Numbered from the stretch's first letter, positions 8,671-17,557 are shown. The stretch is DNA of 64,000 bases from Paraburkholderia sp. BCC1884 (GCF_900996225.1 NZ_CAAJGL010000066.1:1-64000), one strand, 5' to 3'. Made by a program: numbers and translations. The notes: generated from the letters alone by a model not told the origin.

Positions 8671-9077
8671 TGCAGGCCTTGCGTGGAGCTGTCGCGACGA
8701 CGGAGCGTCCGTCGCGGCGTCGCCTGACTTTGGCGATTACAAATGGATAACGGCAAACGGCCGAAAAGGTTGACAGCGTCAGCCAAACGAGCCGGTTTTA
8801 GTCAGGTTTAATCAGCCGTTTACCGCGACGCGTCAGGCGCGACGCGGTGAATAACGCAGGGAAACGAGCCTGAGGCACGCGGGGGCTGAAGTTTAAACGC
8901 TAAAGGGCGTCGCGGGAATGAAGATTCGGCATCACGCCGATCGCATGCCGCGCGCGTAGCCACCCTTTTTAATCCCTGTTTTACCTCATCAAGATTTTCT
9001 CTTCGGGTGCCGTAATCGAGAGCATTAGCGCAGCGAAACGCAGCGCATCGATCGCACGATGAACTTGAAGGAGAACG
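8671..9077. other. Intergenic region between mprF and a microprotein gene
   Basis: About 400 bases with no gene seen. It contains the divergent upstream regions of mprF (minus) and of the 47-aa ORF at 9078 (plus). A hairpin at 8822-8848 pairs ACCGCG with CGCGGT and, after an A-A mismatch, CGCG with CGCG around TCAGG; it has no T-run. Confidence 0.45.
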
Positions 9078-9221
9078 ATGATGGCGGATCAGGATTGGGT
9101 GATGGCGGGGATTTATCTGGTCGGCCTGGTGTCGATGGTGCTGCTGATGAGCGCCTTGTCGACCCGGGCAACCAGAATGCGGACGGCGGTGTCGTCGAGT
9201 TCGAGGCGAACCGGCGACTAG
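9078..9221 (+). CDS. Small single-pass membrane protein, 47 aa
   Basis: An ORF that starts MMADQDWVMAGIYLVGLVS and ends in a basic, serine-rich tail (SSSSRRTGD). The middle (residues 9-28) is one hydrophobic helix ending in SALSTRATRMR, so it is probably a single-pass inner-membrane protein with the basic tail inside. GGAG lies four bases before the ATG pair, a good ribosome site, and an inverted repeat follows the stop immediately. Function unknown; I do not recognise a family. The ribosome site and clean hydrophobic pattern favour a real gene. Confidence 0.6.
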   Translation: MMADQDWVMAGIYLVGLVSMVLLMSALSTRATRMRTAVSSSSRRTGD

Positions 9222-9229
9222 CAAAGCAA

Positions 9230-9253
9230 TGCGCCCCGTCTTTCAGGGGCGCA
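9230..9253. terminator. GC-rich hairpin between convergent small genes
   Basis: TGCGCCCC (9230-9237) pairs with GGGGCGCA (9246-9253) around an eight-base loop. It sits nine bases after the 47-aa gene and about 20 bases after the stop of the minus-strand 50-aa gene, so it may end both transcripts. The T-richness following it is poor on both strands. Confidence 0.55.
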
Positions 9254-9272
9254 CTGAAACGCGGGGACGCTC

Positions 9273-9425
9273 TTATTGCGGGCGGCGATGCGCTTCGGCG
9301 ATCACGGCGCAGTGTTGCAGATGCAGGTTGAGAGCGTGCAGCGCCACTGCGCGCAGCTTCGCGAGCCACGTGGTGTTCGTGGTGGCGGTAGCGCGGGCGG
9401 CGGTAGCGTTGGAAGCGGTGTTCAT
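9273..9425 (-). CDS. Microprotein, 50 aa, unknown function
   Basis: Reads MNTASNATAARATATTNTTW then a helix-like, His-rich C-terminus containing LAKLRAVALHALNLHLQHC and ending EAHRRPQ. AGGAG lies seven bases upstream of the ATG and a near-consensus promoter with a perfect TATAAT element lies further upstream, so expression is well supported. It has an Ala/Thr-rich N-terminus and a probable amphipathic helix; no signal peptide or membrane helix is clear. No known family was recognised. Confidence 0.65.
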   Translation of the reverse strand: MNTASNATAARATATTNTTWLAKLRAVALHALNLHLQHCAVIAEAHRRPQ

Positions 9426-9441
9426 GGTGGACTCCTGTATA

Positions 9442-9465
9442 GGGTTTATACCTAGGCAATAACCC
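9442..9465. promoter_or_regulatory. Operator-like imperfect dyad in the microprotein leader
   Basis: A 24-bp dyad centred on CCTAGG, with GGGTT on the outside left and AACCC on the outside right. It lies between the -10 element and the ribosome site of the 50-aa gene, where a bound protein or an mRNA hairpin could control expression. Confidence 0.45.
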
Positions 9466-9466
9466 G

Positions 9467-9494
9467 ATTATAACTTCCTCGTACTGCACCGCAA
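9467..9494 (-). promoter_or_regulatory. Sigma-70-type promoter of the 50-aa microprotein gene
   Basis: On the minus strand: -35 TTGCGG (9494-9489), 16-base spacer, -10 TATAAT (9472-9467). The ATG is 41 bases beyond the -10. An exact TATAAT is uncommon in this GC-rich window. Confidence 0.65.
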
Positions 9495-9657
9495 CATATA
9501 TTAAAAAAGCGGCCCATCTGTTGTACAGACGACCACTCCGTTGGCCGTCAAACCTCAAAAAGGGGCGCGACCGGGGTGCCGGCTGTTAACAAACCGCACC
9601 GTACAGGTGCAATAATGTCCCCTTTGCCTGCGACCGCCTGCCGCAGCCGGCCCCTTC

Positions 9658-11055
9658 ATGACCGTCGTCCAGAAAGCCCTGATTGCGCCCCTGATCGTCG
9701 CGTGCGCGATGTTCATGGAGAGCGTCGACGCGAACGTGATCGTCACCGCCCTGCCCGCCATGGCACGCGACTTCGGACGCGATCCGGTCACGCTGAAAAT
9801 CGCTATCACGAGCTATGTGCTGGGCTTGGGCGTCTTCATTCCGGTATGCGGCTGGCTCGCCGACCGCTTCGGCGCGCGCACGATCTTCCGCACGGCCATC
9901 GGTATCTTCGTGACCGGTTCGCTGCTGTGCGCGGCCTCGAATTCGCTTGCCACTTTCACGCTTGCGCGCTTCGTACAGGGCGTAGGCGGCGCGATGATGG
10001 TGCCGGTCGGGCGAATCATCATCTTCCGGGTGGTACACAAGTCCGACTTCATCCGCGCGATGAATTACCTGAGCGTCCCCGCGATGCTCGGCCCCGCCGC
10101 CGGCCCCCTGCTGGGCGGCTTCATCACTACCTATCTGCACTGGCGGCTGATTTTCTTCATCAATGTACCGATCGGCATTCTCGGTATCTATCTGACCAAC
10201 AGGCACATCGCCAACACGCGTGAGCCGGACCCCGGTCCGCTCGACTGGATCGGTTTTTTTCTGTCGGCCGCAGGCGCGGTGTTGCTGCTGCTTGGCTTGT
10301 CGCTGGTGGGCGGCGAGCTGATTTCGAACCGCGACGCCTTCGGCATGTGCGGCCTCGGCGCCGTGCTGCTCGCGGCCTATGTAGCGTACGCGCAGCGCGT
10401 GCCGCTACCGCTGCTCGATCTGCGCTTCTTCAAGGTGCCGACGTTTCAGGCGAGCGTGCTGGGCGGCTCGCTGTTTCGCATCGGTCTCGGCGCGTTGCCG
10501 TTTTTACTGCCGTTGATGCTGCAGGAAGGCCACGGCATGAGCGCCTTCGAATCCGGCCTGATTACCTGTGCGTCCGCGTTCGGCGGCATGTTCATGCGCA
10601 CGGTCGCCTCGAGCGTGCTGCATCGCTTCGGGTTTCGCTCGACGCTGGTGGTCAACGCGGCGCTCTCGGGCATATCGATCGCGGCGTGCGGGCTGTTCTT
10701 CCCCGGCACGCCGACCTGGATCATCTGGGTGGTGGTGCTGCTCGGCGGCTTCTTCCCGGCGCTCCAGTTCACCAGCCTGAACTCGCTCACCTACGCCGAA
10801 ATCGCCAGCCGTGACGTCGGCCGCGCAACCAGCCTCGGCAGTGTCGTGCAGCAGATGTCGCTCGGCCTCGGGGTGACGGTCGGCGGGATCGTGCTACAGA
10901 TTTCGCGGGCATTGCACGGTCATCCGAGCATCACATGGTCGGATTTCTGGCCCGCGTTTCTGGTGGTGGGTTTGTGCTCGCTCGCGTCGATTCCGGTCAC
11001 GCTGCGCATGCCGCATCGCGCGGGCGAGGAGATTTCGCGGGGCGGGCGCGGTTGA
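9658..11055 (+). CDS. MFS multidrug-type exporter (DHA2/EmrB-QacA family)
   Basis: A 465-residue inner-membrane protein with about fourteen hydrophobic segments. Motif A-type GWLADRFGART follows TM2 and the N-terminal MFMESVDANVIVTALPAMA is the DHA2 motif D1 region. Proteins of this family export drugs, dyes or detergents by proton antiport; the substrate is unknown. The ATG at 9658 begins right at the first helix. It resembles the second DHA2 protein of this window at 20874 but has no linked regulator. It converges with the glycosyltransferase gene ending at 11089. Confidence 0.87.
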   Translation: MTVVQKALIAPLIVACAMFMESVDANVIVTALPAMARDFGRDPVTLKIAITSYVLGLGVFIPVCGWLADRFGARTIFRTAIGIFVTGSLLCAASNSLATFTLARFVQGVGGAMMVPVGRIIIFRVVHKSDFIRAMNYLSVPAMLGPAAGPLLGGFITTYLHWRLIFFINVPIGILGIYLTNRHIANTREPDPGPLDWIGFFLSAAGAVLLLLGLSLVGGELISNRDAFGMCGLGAVLLAAYVAYAQRVPLPLLDLRFFKVPTFQASVLGGSLFRIGLGALPFLLPLMLQEGHGMSAFESGLITCASAFGGMFMRTVASSVLHRFGFRSTLVVNAALSGISIAACGLFFPGTPTWIIWVVVLLGGFFPALQFTSLNSLTYAEIASRDVGRATSLGSVVQQMSLGLGVTVGGIVLQISRALHGHPSITWSDFWPAFLVVGLCSLASIPVTLRMPHRAGEEISRGGRG

Positions 11056-11088
11056 GCGGTCGGGCGTGCATTGCGCTTGCGCGCCATA

Positions 11089-11742
11089 TCAACCCGAAGC
11101 CCAGGCGGCAAGAGTGTCGCCAAAACCGCCACGTGCCCGGGCCAGTGCACGCGCGCTCGTGATCACGCGCGGCGCGGCGCTCCATGCGATGCGTGCGCCG
11201 ATCGCGATCAGGCGGTCCACCAGCGCCACGTCTTCGCTGCAGGTGAGCGGCGGAAAACCACCCGCGCGCCGATAAGCCTCGGCCGAGACGCCGAGATTCG
11301 CGCCGTGAATGTGGCGGTGACCATCGGCATCGACATAGGTCTTGCGGAAATACTCGCGCACGCTGTGCGGATGCGCGGTCCAGTCGTCGACGGCGATCGA
11401 GCCGCATACGGCGTCCGCATCGAGCGACAGTTGCGCGACCAGCCAGCCTGGTGAGACACGGCTGTCGGCGTCGGTAAAAGCGAGCCAGCGGGCGCCGTCG
11501 GCGAGCAGGTAGTCCGCACCTGTCGAGCGTCCAATGCCGACGTTGCGCACCTTCAACGCCAGCGTTTCCACGCCGTAGGCGCGCGCAATCGCGCCGGAAA
11601 AATCGTCGCAATCGTCGAGTACGACGACGATCCGCACCGTCTCGCCGGCCAGTTCCTCGTGGCGCGACGCTTCGATCAGGGCGGCAAGGCAAGGCGCGAG
11701 CAGCGCCTCCTCGTTGTGAGCCGGAACGATCACGCCGATCAT
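11089..11742 (-). CDS. Family 2 glycosyltransferase
   Basis: A 217-residue GT-A fold enzyme. It starts with the nucleotide-binding strand MIGVIVPAHNEEALL, has the DDCDD acidic segment near residue 42 and the metal-binding DADS near 92, and the acceptor-side SEDVALVDR near 167. No membrane segment is apparent. Its start overlaps the stop of the methyltransferase gene (ATGA), so it is the last member of a coupled three-gene unit. The substrate is unknown. Confidence 0.85.
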   Translation of the reverse strand: MIGVIVPAHNEEALLAPCLAALIEASRHEELAGETVRIVVVLDDCDDFSGAIARAYGVETLALKVRNVGIGRSTGADYLLADGARWLAFTDADSRVSPGWLVAQLSLDADAVCGSIAVDDWTAHPHSVREYFRKTYVDADGHRHIHGANLGVSAEAYRRAGGFPPLTCSEDVALVDRLIAIGARIAWSAAPRVITSARALARARGGFGDTLAAWASG

Positions 11743-12407
11743 AAAAGCCCCTCGCGTTGCGCTACCGAACGTGCGTCGCGCGACCAGACGTCGATCAGCA
11801 GATCGGCTTCGTCGTGATGGGCGAGACGCGTAAGGCCGCAGCGCGCATCGAATAAAGCGTGCGCGGCATCGGCGGATTCGAGCGCTTCGGCGAACGGCCG
11901 ACGCCAGTGACAGGCGAGCAGCGTGCCGTCGGTCGTCAGCGAAGCGGCGATGCGCGCGGCCAGCGTTTCGAGTTGGGCCGCGTCGAGGTAATAGGCCAGT
12001 TCGCTGATGACGATCAGATCGAACGGCCCGCTAGCGGTGGGCCACATCGACGGCACCGTGCCCTGCTCGACGCGCACGTGCGGCAAGCCGGCAACGCGCA
12101 CGCGCGCGAGATCCACCGCGCGTTCGTGCAGATCGACGGCCAGCAGCGACTCGCAACGCTGGGCCAACTCGGCCGTCAACTCGCCATTTGCGCAGCCGGG
12201 CTCGAACGCATTGCGATAACGCGGACGCGGCAACAAGGCCAGCGTGAGCGAACGCTTGCGGCTTTCGTACCAGCCCTCGCGTAGCTTCCAGGGATCGTCG
12301 CTGTGTCGATAAAGTTCGTCGAAATACGTCGACTGCGAACCGGTCGACTGGCTGGCCGGTACGTCCACCTCGACGGTGAGTTCTTCGCGGGGGCTCAGAG
12401 CGTCCAT
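11739..12407 (-). CDS. NodS-like SAM-dependent methyltransferase
   Basis: A 222-residue class I methyltransferase. The region YFDELYRHSDDPWKLREGWY followed by ESRKRSLTLALLP is typical of the NodS-like family; SAM motif I is FEPGCANGELT, motif II LLAVDLH and motif IV FDLIVISELAYYL. NodS itself N-methylates a deacetylated chito-oligosaccharide, but no nod genes are seen here and the acceptor is unknown. CGGAG precedes the ATG. The gene overlaps the acyl-CoA dehydrogenase gene by 13 bases and the glycosyltransferase gene by four, so the three are coupled. Confidence 0.87.
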   Translation of the reverse strand: MDALSPREELTVEVDVPASQSTGSQSTYFDELYRHSDDPWKLREGWYESRKRSLTLALLPRPRYRNAFEPGCANGELTAELAQRCESLLAVDLHERAVDLARVRVAGLPHVRVEQGTVPSMWPTASGPFDLIVISELAYYLDAAQLETLAARIAASLTTDGTLLACHWRRPFAEALESADAAHALFDARCGLTRLAHHDEADLLIDVWSRDARSVAQREGLL

Positions 12408-13567
12408 GGCGTATCTCCGGCATTCTGCGCGACGGTCTTCGCCGCTGTCTTCGCTACGATCGATTCACCCAAAGCCGCGAGATCGCGCTCGGCATGGCTT
12501 TGCCGCAGAAATACTGGCAAGTCCGCCAGTAGACGCGCGAAGTGCGCGTTGCGGCAGAGCGGGCCTGCGCCGAGGGCGCGCGTCGCGTGGCGCATCACCG
12601 CGTTCGCCGCTTCTTCGACAACCAGCCGTGCACGCATGGCCTCGCGCTGCGAGTCGGCGAATGGATCGGCATCGATATGCGCAGCAGTCTCGCGCAACAC
12701 CGCAGCCGCGCCCGCCAATGCGACTTCGACCGCACCGAGGTGAGCCAGACGCTGTGCATCTGCGCGCGGTCCGCACGCTTCGCGCAACATCCGGCCAATC
12801 TGCGCAGCCGCCCCGTACCAGCAGGCGGCAATGCCTGCGCCGCCATGCCAGAAGCCCGGACGCCGCACATACGAATGCGCCGTACCGATGAGCGTCGCGG
12901 AGGTCTGCTCGAAGCGCACATCGGCGCTCGCCGTGGCCTTCATGCCAACGGCCTGCCATTTCGACGTGTCGATGGCTATCGACGTCTGATCCATCGCGAC
13001 GGCCGCCAGTACCGGCTGGTCGTCGAGCCAGGCAGTGACGAGCGCATGACTGACTGCCTGCGCGCCCGAACACCAGGCTTTCGTGCCCGACAACTGCAGC
13101 GCCCGCTCATCGCTTCGGAATCCTACTTGCGTCGCCTGCACGCGTGCATCCGGCGGTTCTGCAGCCCAGACGGCCCAGCGGCTGCCTGGCGTCGGCGGTG
13201 CCCCTTGTAGCTCGGCGAGAATCGCTACTGCGTCGGTGTGGCCTTCGAAAAGTTTGACGAGCCCAAGGTCGCGCGCCGCAACGGCCGCGAGCGCGCGCCA
13301 GCGCATCAATGTCTGGCCATGACCCGGCAAAGGCAGGAATGGCGGCCGGTCGTCCTCGCGTTCGACCAGAGCGCGCAGCATCTGGCCGAGCGCCGCCGGA
13401 TCGTTCGAATCGAAATACGCATCTTCGAGAAAATCTTCAAGCGAGCTTGCCTCGCGTGCGACCGGTTGCGGACACTGTGCCGTCCACCGCCGGCTCTTCG
13501 CGGCGTCGCCGGTATCCTGCGGCAGTCCGACGCTGACGCCGGCCTCACGATCACGCATATCGAGCAT
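12395..13567 (-). CDS. Acyl-CoA dehydrogenase-like flavoprotein
   Basis: A 390-residue protein with the acyl-CoA dehydrogenase layout: an N-terminal helical part, a middle beta domain (SGTKAWCSGAQAVSHALVTA is the substrate/FAD-contacting segment near residues 160-180) and a C-terminal helical bundle. The sequence is divergent, with an extended, low-homology first 45 residues, and a catalytic Glu at the canonical place cannot be confirmed by eye. It heads the unit with the NodS-like methyltransferase and the glycosyltransferase, so its substrate may be an acylated sugar or a carrier-bound precursor rather than a beta-oxidation intermediate. Confidence 0.78.
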   Translation of the reverse strand: MLDMRDREAGVSVGLPQDTGDAAKSRRWTAQCPQPVAREASSLEDFLEDAYFDSNDPAALGQMLRALVEREDDRPPFLPLPGHGQTLMRWRALAAVAARDLGLVKLFEGHTDAVAILAELQGAPPTPGSRWAVWAAEPPDARVQATQVGFRSDERALQLSGTKAWCSGAQAVSHALVTAWLDDQPVLAAVAMDQTSIAIDTSKWQAVGMKATASADVRFEQTSATLIGTAHSYVRRPGFWHGGAGIAACWYGAAAQIGRMLREACGPRADAQRLAHLGAVEVALAGAAAVLRETAAHIDADPFADSQREAMRARLVVEEAANAVMRHATRALGAGPLCRNAHFARLLADLPVFLRQSHAERDLAALGESIVAKTAAKTVAQNAGDTPWTL

Positions 13568-13789
13568 CGTGCCTCCCTGAAAGGTTCGACCTGGTGCCGG
13601 CGGACCTTCAATGGCCGCCGCGCATGCAGACGGGACAGCAAGCGGCGTGCCGCCGGCGTTTATCGCCGGAACACGCGGCTCGACTCAGGAAAAGGGCGAA
13701 AGAGCGCGACGCTCACGCTCAGGTATGAGGTAAGACAAAAAACGAGCGGGAAGAAGCGCTTGCCGACCAGGCGGGGCGCCACTGACCCG

Positions 13790-15772
13790 CTATACCGCCG
13801 GGTTGTTGCCGCGACGCGCTTCGGCCTGGTCCAGCAGGTTGTCGAATAGCGCCAGTTCGACCGGCTTCACGAGATGCGCGTGAAAACCCGCCTCTCGGGT
13901 GCGCTCCCGATCGCTGGAGTGGCCGAAGCCCGTCATCGCGGCAAACAGCGTGTCTGCCAGTGCAGGCATCTTGCGCAGCGCGGCGATGGTGGCATAACCG
14001 TCCATCTTCGGCATGGCGATGTCGATCACGGCGAGGTGCGGCACGAAGCGCGGCGCGACCTCCAATGCCTGTTCGCCCTCGTAGGCGATGCGCACCTCGT
14101 GACCCTTGAGTTCGAGCAGCATCGCCAGACTGTCGGCCGAGTCGCGATTGTCGTCGACCAGCAGAATTCGCAGCGGCGGCACCTCCGCCTTGCCGGCGCC
14201 CGCCTCGTTGTCCGTTGCGCTCGCGGGCGAGGCGGACAACGGCAGACTGAACGTGAAAGTACTGCCGCGCCCCGGCCCTTCGCTGCTCGCGATGATGCTG
14301 CCGCCGTGCATTTCGACCAGCGATTTACACAACGTAAGACCTATGCCCAGACCACCTTCACCGCCGCTCTGGCTGCCCTTCTCCTGCGCGAACAACTCGA
14401 AGATCCGGTCGAGCGAGCGCAGAGGAATGCCGCATCCCGAATCACGCACTTCCAGCACGGCCATCTGATGATCGATGCGACCCGCGACCGAGATCGTGCT
14501 GTCCACCGGTGAAAATTTCGACGCGTTGTGCAGAAGGTTCTGCAGCACCTGGACGAGACGCGTCATGTCGCCGCGAACGTTGATCGGGTCATCCGGAAGA
14601 TGATGCACGACCCGCTGTTTGTGCGCATCGGTGAAGGGCCTGGCGGCCTCGACGCCACGCGCCACCACCTCGGCCAGATCGACCCGCCCAAGCCGCAGCT
14701 CCACCTTGTTCGACATGATCCGGCCGACATCGAGCAGATCGTCCACCAACCGCGTCAGGTGCGTGACCTGGCGATCGATCAGATCGCGCGAGCGCGCCAG
14801 TGTCGGACTCACCCCCGTTTCCAGCTGCATCACGCCGAGCGCGTTGCGCACCGGCGCGAGGGGATTGCGCAGTTCATGCGCAAGCGTCGCGAGAAACTGC
14901 CGCATACGCTCGCCCGAGCGCTCCAGTTCTTCGCGCTGACGCCGTTCGGTCAGATCGCGCGTGACCTTGGCAAAGCCGCGCAAGCGCCGGGTTTCGTCGT
15001 AGACCGCGGTAATGTTCACGTTGGCCCAGAAGGTCGTGCCGTCTTTGCGCACGCGCCAGCCTTCGTCCTCGACATGGCCGAGTTCGCGCGCGATCGCCAG
15101 TTCGCGTACGGGCTTGCCGGCGGCGACGTCTTCAAGCGGATAGAAAGTGGAAAAATGCCGCCCGACGATGTCTTCGCGTGTATAGCCTTTGATGCGCGCG
15201 GCCCCCGCGTTCCAGCTGATTACATAGCCGTCGGGGTCGAGCATGAAGATCGCGTAGTCCTTCACGCTGTCCACCAGCAGCCGAAAACGCTCCTCGCTTT
15301 GCCGTAGCGCTTCCAGATGCTCGCGTTGCGCGGTCAGGTCGCGCGTGACCTTGGCAAAGCCCGTGAGAATGCCGGCCTTGTTGCGGATCGCGGTGATCAC
15401 GACATTGGCCCAGAACATCGTGCCGTCTTTGCGCACGCGCCAGCCTTCGTCTTCGAAACGGCCCGCGAGCGAGGCCTGCTGCAGTTCATAGGCGGGCCAG
15501 CCGCGCGCCATCGCTTCAGCCGTATAGAAACGCGAAAAATGTTCGCCGATGATCTCGTGCGGCGCATAGCCTTTCAGCTTTTGCGCACCAGCATTCCAGC
15601 TGACGATGCGCCCGGTCGCGTCGAGCACGAAGATCGCATAGTCTTCGATGACCTGGACGAACTCGCCGTAGTCGACATCGACGGGCATTCCCGCGCGGCC
15701 GGTTTGGGCTCCGTGCGCTTGCGTAGTGGGTTTGCCGTTGTCGTCGGCGGGAGATGCATCGAACTGTTTCAT
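13790..15772 (-). CDS. PAS-PAS hybrid sensor histidine kinase with C-terminal receiver
   Basis: A 660-residue soluble kinase. Two similar PAS/PAC modules (about 35-155 and 165-285) each end in FAKVTRDLT; the PAS cores contain DYAIFVLDATGRIVSWNAGA and DYAIFMLDPDGYVISWNAGA. HisKA follows with the phosphorylation site FLATLAHELRNPLAPV (about 305), then HATPase with the N box LLHNASKF, G1 DSGCGIP and G2 GLGIGL. A receiver domain occupies the last 120 residues, with Asp in AVIDIAMPKMDGY. No membrane segment is present, so it senses a cytoplasmic signal, perhaps redox or light-like through PAS. No response regulator gene is adjacent. Confidence 0.92.
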   Translation of the reverse strand: MKQFDASPADDNGKPTTQAHGAQTGRAGMPVDVDYGEFVQVIEDYAIFVLDATGRIVSWNAGAQKLKGYAPHEIIGEHFSRFYTAEAMARGWPAYELQQASLAGRFEDEGWRVRKDGTMFWANVVITAIRNKAGILTGFAKVTRDLTAQREHLEALRQSEERFRLLVDSVKDYAIFMLDPDGYVISWNAGAARIKGYTREDIVGRHFSTFYPLEDVAAGKPVRELAIARELGHVEDEGWRVRKDGTTFWANVNITAVYDETRRLRGFAKVTRDLTERRQREELERSGERMRQFLATLAHELRNPLAPVRNALGVMQLETGVSPTLARSRDLIDRQVTHLTRLVDDLLDVGRIMSNKVELRLGRVDLAEVVARGVEAARPFTDAHKQRVVHHLPDDPINVRGDMTRLVQVLQNLLHNASKFSPVDSTISVAGRIDHQMAVLEVRDSGCGIPLRSLDRIFELFAQEKGSQSGGEGGLGIGLTLCKSLVEMHGGSIIASSEGPGRGSTFTFSLPLSASPASATDNEAGAGKAEVPPLRILLVDDNRDSADSLAMLLELKGHEVRIAYEGEQALEVAPRFVPHLAVIDIAMPKMDGYATIAALRKMPALADTLFAAMTGFGHSSDRERTREAGFHAHLVKPVELALFDNLLDQAEARRGNNPAV

Positions 15773-15952
15773 GGTCGAACGATTATTGGCTTTAGAGCAA
15801 AAGCATACACCGTGAGCCGGCGACTACCTGGCCTATCGTTTCACCTGGGGATTGAAAGCGAGGCTTTCAGATGCATGAATGATGAACGAAGCAAGCCAGG
15901 CCCCGCGCTTGCTAGGAGATCAAGGCACCATCATTCAGAACAGGAGCCTCAA

Positions 15953-16189
15953 TTGAAACGAACCCTCACCACCGTCGCCCTCGCCGCAGCATTGTCGATC
16001 ACCTACACCGCCGCGCAGGCCGAAGGCTGCACCAAAGGCGCGGTCGTAGGCGGCGTCACCGGCCACGTCGCTGGTGACCATGGCGTGGCAGGCGCCACCG
16101 CGGGCTGTGCAATCGGCCATCACGAAGCAAAGAAGAAGGACAAGGAAGCGAGCGCGGCAGCCGCCGCCAGCCAGCCTGCGGGCAAATGA
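15953..16189 (+). CDS. Small secreted glycine-zipper-like protein, 78 aa
   Basis: The start is a TTG with AGGAG seven bases upstream; no ATG is available. Residues 1-22 form a signal peptide (LKRTLTTVALAAALSITYTA, cleaved after AQA). The mature part has GCTKGAVVGGVTGHVAGDHG and AGATAGCAIGHHEAKKK, a glycine-zipper pattern with two Cys, then a charged Lys/Ala tail. Such proteins are found in the envelope of many proteobacteria; function unknown. It stands alone between the histidine kinase and the reductase. Confidence 0.7.
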   Translation: MKRTLTTVALAAALSITYTAAQAEGCTKGAVVGGVTGHVAGDHGVAGATAGCAIGHHEAKKKDKEASAAAAASQPAGK

Positions 16190-16210
16190 CCTATAAGTAG
16201 AAGTAGAAAC

Positions 16211-16244
16211 GGGCCGGCCGCGATCGAACGATCATGACCGGCCC
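16211..16244. terminator. Hairpin between convergent genes
   Basis: GGGCCGG (16211-16217) pairs with CCGGCCC (16238-16244), and the loop contains a second short GATC-rich pairing. It lies between the stops of the plus-strand glycine-zipper gene and the minus-strand reductase gene. No clear T-run, so it is only a candidate. Confidence 0.4.
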
Positions 16245-16275
16245 AGCAGAACCGCCCGCGTGATCTGCAAATTCT

Positions 16276-17325
16276 TCAGCCTGCCGCGCCCAATTTCTCA
16301 GCCAGCTTCGCGTCGTAACTGGAGTGCACATGAGTGCGTTTCTTCTCCGGATACGCGTACGAATAGGCCTTGCGTAGCGCCAGCGACGCCTCGTGAAAAC
16401 CGGACAGTATCAGCTTCTGCTTGTTCGGATAATTGGCGATATCGCCCACCGCGAAAATACCGGGTCGTGAGCTTTCGTAATTGGACGTGTCCACGTCCAC
16501 GCGTCCGCCGTGAATCGTGAGGCCCCACCCGGCGATCGGTCCCAGATCGGCAACCAGTCCGTAGAGCGCGACGAGATGCTCGGCCTCCAGTTCGATTTCG
16601 CCCTCGATGTGCCGCAAGGTCAGCGCTTTCAATGCGTCGTTCTCCACCTTGAGACCCGCAATCGCGCCGACGATGAACTTCATCTCGCCTGCCTCCACCG
16701 CACGCCGCATCAACTCGACGCTCGAATCGGCCGCCGTGAATCCGCTGCGCCGATGGACCAGCGTGACATGCCGCGCCACCTTGCGTAGCGCCAGCGCCCA
16801 ATCGAGCGCGGAGTCGCCACCGCCGGCCACGACCACGGTCTTGTCGGCGAAATCGGCGAGACGCGGCACGCTGTAGTGCACGTGCCGCGACTCCAGCGGC
16901 ACGGCCTCGGCCAGTGCCAGTTTCTGCGGCACGAAAGCACCGTTGCCGGCGGCGAGCAGGATCGCCGCGACGTCGAAGGCGAGACCGCGATCGGTGCGCA
17001 CCGTCCAGCGCCCGTCATCGCGCTGCTCGACCGATTCGACGCGCTGCTCGAGATGAATCGGCGCCTCGAACGGCTTGCATTGCGCCATAAGGCGCTCGAC
17101 CAGTTCGCGCGCCGTGCACGACACGATGGCGGGAATATCGTAGATCGGCTTGTCGGGATAAAGCTCCATGCACTGGCCGCCGATCCGGCCAAGGGCGTCG
17201 ACGATCTGACACGACAGACCGAGCACGCCCGCCTCAAAGGCGGCAAACAGGCCCACGGGCCCGGCGCCGACGATCAGCACATCGGAGCGGATCGGCGGCG
17301 GTTGCTGGTCGGTGGGGGATGTCAT
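16276..17325 (-). CDS. Thioredoxin-reductase-like ferredoxin/flavodoxin-NADP reductase
   Basis: A 349-residue two-domain flavoprotein. The FAD site is DVLIVGAGPVGLFAAFEAG (near residue 14), the NADPH site is VVVAGGGDSALDWALAL, and a C-terminal FAD contact reads IFAVGDIANYPNKQKLILSG. The redox-active CxxC of thioredoxin reductase is absent, which marks the type 2 ferredoxin-NADP reductase group; these pass electrons between NADPH and ferredoxin or flavodoxin. The ATG at 17325 is chosen because the protein then begins just before the FAD motif as in the family; an in-frame extension of 39 codons lacks similarity. Confidence 0.9.
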   Translation of the reverse strand: MTSPTDQQPPPIRSDVLIVGAGPVGLFAAFEAGVLGLSCQIVDALGRIGGQCMELYPDKPIYDIPAIVSCTARELVERLMAQCKPFEAPIHLEQRVESVEQRDDGRWTVRTDRGLAFDVAAILLAAGNGAFVPQKLALAEAVPLESRHVHYSVPRLADFADKTVVVAGGGDSALDWALALRKVARHVTLVHRRSGFTAADSSVELMRRAVEAGEMKFIVGAIAGLKVENDALKALTLRHIEGEIELEAEHLVALYGLVADLGPIAGWGLTIHGGRVDVDTSNYESSRPGIFAVGDIANYPNKQKLILSGFHEASLALRKAYSYAYPEKKRTHVHSSYDAKLAEKLGAAG

Positions 17326-17557
17326 GCGCACTCTCTTCAGATGGGTTGAAGGCCCACCATACCGAATCGTCATCCGCGCGGCAACGATGCCATTACACCC
17401 GGTAAGGGCGCTTGGCGCGACGCTGCGGCCCTCTGCCTGCACGCCTGACTGGTTACCTGAAAATAACCAGAACCGGTCATATTCAAAAGCCAGTTCCAGG
17501 ACTAATCTTCATTCATCGCAGCACCCGACCTTTCTTGAACCGAATCAGGAGCACATC

